IMG/VR virus record: IMGVR_UViG_3300028198_000256
Coordinates: 51,004-115,003 of that record
Direction: 5' to 3' (one strand)
Source of the DNA: a virus
Length of the DNA: 64,000 nucleotides
Shown: positions 61,474-64,000 of the stretch, one piece after another
Layout of the letters: each line of letters begins with the position of its first letter
Position numbering within the stretch: the first letter of the stretch is position 1
Notes under the pieces: generated by a model
What the model saw: the letters and a program-made list of their open reading frames with translations, nothing else
The model's database searches: none
Told to the model about the DNA's origin: nothing
Program-made: the position numbers and the translations under genes

Positions 61474-63190
61474 CATCTTTCTTAATAAAACTAAAGTTTC
61501 TCTTTTTTTCAAAAGTTATTGTTTTTGCAAACTTATCATATAGAATATCACCTTTATGAGAAATAATAAAGACATTTCTATCAACAAAACTACTTATTAA
61601 CTTCAAAAAATCATCAGTACCATTTGTATCTAAGCTTGAATCAAAAACCTCATCTAATATTAACAAATTAGTATTAACACTATTCTTCATCCTTGCAATA
61701 TCTCTCCATGTGAACAAAAGAGCTAAATCTATACGCATCCTCTCACCCTCAGAAAACGAACTATATGTGAATTTATTACGATTCATAGACTCAATAGTTT
61801 CAGAAAACTTAGCATCTAACTTAAAATTTACATAAAAATTCATCTTATGTAAATACACATTAATGAGATGATTAATTTTAGGTAAATAATATTTTATAAT
61901 TGATATCTTAACACCATCATCATTCAATATTTTAGAAACTAAAGAATAGTGATGTTTATCATTACTTAACTCTTTTTTTCGTTCTACAAAATCATCATAC
62001 TCATATTCATAGGATTCAAGTTCATCTATCAAATCTGAAGTTGAGACTACATCGGATAATATACTTTTATTATCATTATTTAAATCCTCAATAGAACTTA
62101 ATAATGAATTGTTAGTCATTCTATATTCTAAACTGGTGTTTTCTAACTCGGAACACTCCAATCGTATATCATTAAGATTAGTAATCCTCTCTTCTACCCT
62201 GGATATCTCATCTGATACCTCAATTGACGATGCAGTTATATTATCAATTTTATTAATATTCTCTGATATTATAACTTTTTTATATTCATCACTTATATCT
62301 TGTTTACAAGATGGACACTCACTCTTATCAGAAAACCATTCTATTACCTTAGTAAACATATCTCTTGATGCATCCATCTTATATTTTACTTTATTAATAC
62401 CCTTTAACCTTTTCCTGAATTTATCTATTTTAAAATCAAAGGAATCCCTTAAATCCAATATATTCTTATCCAATCTATCAATTTCAAGTGAATTGTTTTT
62501 TAATAATTGTTGTTTTTGAGAAATCTTCTCCTTATTATTATTAATAATGTCAGTAGTATTTTTCTGTTTATCAGATATAAATTTCTTATGTAATGATACT
62601 TTATGTTCTAATATGTCAAGTTTACTAGACACTTCCATCAAGTCATTCTTACACAATGACTCCTTATTTTTTATAATATCATTCATATAAGAAAATATCT
62701 TAATGTCTAATATATCTTCTATTATATCTCGTCTATCAGAAGTATTTAATTGCATAAATGGTATAAATGTAGCCGAACCCAACAATACCGTCTGTGTAAA
62801 TGACTTATAATTTAGTTTTAATATACTATCTTCTAAATATTTTTGTGAATCTTTAACTCTCGAATCCTGATCTAATAACCTATCATTAACATATATGTTA
62901 AATATACTAGGTTTAATTGAACGGATTACTTTATATTCATTATCACCAATACTAAATTCTATTTCAACTACACAATCTTTACCATTAATAGAATTAACTA
63001 TCTGTGGTTTATTAATCTTCCTAAATGATTTTCCAAACAACACGAATGTCAACGCATCTAATATAGTAGATTTCCCAGCACCATTCTCACCAACAATCAA
63101 TGTACTGCCACATTCATTTAAAATTATTTCAGTAAATTTATCACCAGTAGCTAAAAAATTCTTCCAACGAATTCTCTCAAATATAATCAT
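61463..63190 (-). CDS. 46: Recombination nuclease ATPase subunit (gp46-like)
   Basis: A 575-residue SMC/Rad50-like ATPase. Walker A GENGAGKSTILDA near residue 34; zinc-hook CPSC near residue 293 between two coiled coils; signature SFSEGERMRIDLALLF and Walker B LLILDEVFDSSLD. Length matches T4 gp46 (560). It works with gp47, which it overlaps by 4 nt. Confidence 0.96.
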   Translation of the reverse strand: MIIFERIRWKNFLATGDKFTEIILNECGSTLIVGENGAGKSTILDALTFVLFGKSFRKINKPQIVNSINGKDCVVEIEFSIGDNEYKVIRSIKPSIFNIYVNDRLLDQDSRVKDSQKYLEDSILKLNYKSFTQTVLLGSATFIPFMQLNTSDRRDIIEDILDIKIFSYMNDIIKNKESLCKNDLMEVSSKLDILEHKVSLHKKFISDKQKNTTDIINNNKEKISQKQQLLKNNSLEIDRLDKNILDLRDSFDFKIDKFRKRLKGINKVKYKMDASRDMFTKVIEWFSDKSECPSCKQDISDEYKKVIISENINKIDNITASSIEVSDEISRVEERITNLNDIRLECSELENTSLEYRMTNNSLLSSIEDLNNDNKSILSDVVSTSDLIDELESYEYEYDDFVERKKELSNDKHHYSLVSKILNDDGVKISIIKYYLPKINHLINVYLHKMNFYVNFKLDAKFSETIESMNRNKFTYSSFSEGERMRIDLALLFTWRDIARMKNSVNTNLLILDEVFDSSLDTNGTDDFLKLISSFVDRNVFIISHKGDILYDKFAKTITFEKKRNFSFIKKDVDK

Positions 63191-63999
63191 ATTTCCCTTA
63201 ACACATCCATATACACATCATTAATAATATTCTTCAATTTATCCTTATCTACATCAACAGTAGTTCCATCTATATATGTATATACCAATGACATAGTATC
63301 ATCATCAATAGACACTTTGTCATCAATACCGACACCATCTATCATAGTTTCATCAATAATATTAATATCAATCACATCATTCTTATACAACGTGTCAACA
63401 AATAAATCAAATTTATATACATCAGTCTTTTTATTAACAATTATCTTAATAAACTTACCATTATAATAAGAAAAATCAAAATCATCTACAGTATCTTCAT
63501 CATAAAATATCTTCTCAAATATAGTATATGTATTCTTAATAAATTCCAATTCCAATGTATCAGTATCAAATATATGAAATCCACGGTCATCTTTATAATC
63601 AGACCAAGTTAATTCATATGGATTGCCCAAATATGTTATATTATCCTCGGTTGACTTATGATGAAAATGACCAGAATATACTTTCTCAAATCTACTAAAT
63701 ATTGATTTTTTAATACCTTCCAAACAACGAATACCACTGTTCATTAAAAACCCAGATATTTCTAAATGACCGAATACTACGGTAGAATTAGTATCATTTA
63801 AATGCGATATAGACTCATCATAATTGTCATCATTAATCCACGGACATAAACAAATATCCAAACCATCAAAATTAACAGTATCAATGGACGAATATATCTT
63901 TGGTGATAACGGATTATCCACATCAATCAAAGACTCCATAGCATTCACTTTATTAGAATTCTTAAAATATGTATCATGATTACCTATAATAATATGGGT
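63187..63999 (-). CDS. 47: Recombination nuclease subunit (gp47-like), 5' end outside window
   Basis: Open to the edge of the window: upstream of the first ATG the same frame reads HIIIGNHDTYFKNSNKVNAME, so the gene continues past 64000. GNHDTY is the metallophosphoesterase motif of Mre11/gp47 nucleases; GHFHHKST is a further metal site. At least 271 residues are visible; T4 gp47 has 339. Confidence 0.93.
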   Translation of the reverse strand, partial: THIIIGNHDTYFKNSNKVNAMESLIDVDNPLSPKIYSSIDTVNFDGLDICLCPWINDDNYDESISHLNDTNSTVVFGHLEISGFLMNSGIRCLEGIKKSIFSRFEKVYSGHFHHKSTEDNITYLGNPYELTWSDYKDDRGFHIFDTDTLELEFIKNTYTIFEKIFYDEDTVDDFDFSYYNGKFIKIIVNKKTDVYKFDLFVDTLYKNDVIDINIIDETMIDGVGIDDKVSIDDDTMSLVYTYIDGTTVDVDKDKLKNIINDVYMDVLREI

Positions 64000-64000
64000 A

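Overview
This 64 kb window is a contiguous piece of an AT-rich, T4-like myovirus genome, most similar in gene content to marine T4-like phages. Essentially every credible gene lies on the minus strand, genes are packed with 1-50 nt overlaps, and the T4 replication set is present in near-canonical order: gp47 and gp46 (recombination nuclease), gp45 clamp, gp44/gp62 clamp loader, RegA, gp43 polymerase, UvsX, gp41 helicase and gp61 primase, with NrdA, NrdB, ThyX, dUTPase, DHFR and RNase H further along. Many small proteins resemble unnamed proteins of marine T4-like cyanophages. The host is not identifiable with certainty. A circularly permuted two-piece tmRNA with a tag ending NFAVAA points weakly towards an alphaproteobacterial lineage.

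Layout, in the direction of transcription (high to low coordinates): 64-47 kb replication and recombination core; 47-44 kb nrdA and isocitrate lyase; 44-42 kb ligase-like and ParB-like proteins; 42-38 kb glutathione S-transferase-like protein, DNA methyltransferase and an acyltransferase/hydrolase fusion; 38-31 kb a CAT-anticodon tRNA, second methyltransferase, glutaredoxin-NrdB fusion, ThyX, dUTPase and nuclease; 31-27 kb microproteins, RNase H, a stand-alone ligase N-terminal-like domain and DHFR; 27-20 kb DnaK, DnaJ, thiolase and a FadJ-like enzyme; 20-19.6 kb permuted tmRNA; 19-10 kb lipoproteins, class 3 lipase, ThDP decarboxylase, PRPP synthetase, FTR1 permease, pyrophosphatase, dihydroorotate dehydrogenase and PanD; 10-0 kb tRNA-Gly-like gene, ParB-like protein plus Dam-like methylase, VWA protein, FadE-like acyl-CoA dehydrogenase, PurN, alanine dehydrogenase and a possible Mom-like protein.

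The most unusual feature is an apparent lipid-catabolism programme: a lipase, an acyltransferase/hydrolase fusion, and the three protein components of the beta-oxidation cycle (FadE-, FadJ- and FadI-like), with isocitrate lyase to route acetyl-CoA into the glyoxylate shunt and PanD to supply beta-alanine for CoA. No acyl-CoA synthetase or malate synthase is visible here, so the host or the rest of the genome would have to provide them. Carbon and energy from host lipid could feed the equally rich nucleotide module (Prs, PurN, PyrD, ThyX, DHFR, dUTPase, NrdA/B, pyrophosphatase).

Eight nearly identical promoters (TTGACA, 17 bp, TGN-extended TATNNT as part of the spacer end and -10) drive minus-strand transcription units. 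Two T4-type late motifs (TATAAATA) occur between genes. Five DNA-acting proteins, namely the polymerase, three methyltransferases and the Mom-like protein, share a C-terminal LDxF[LF] peptide that looks like a sliding-clamp docking motif.
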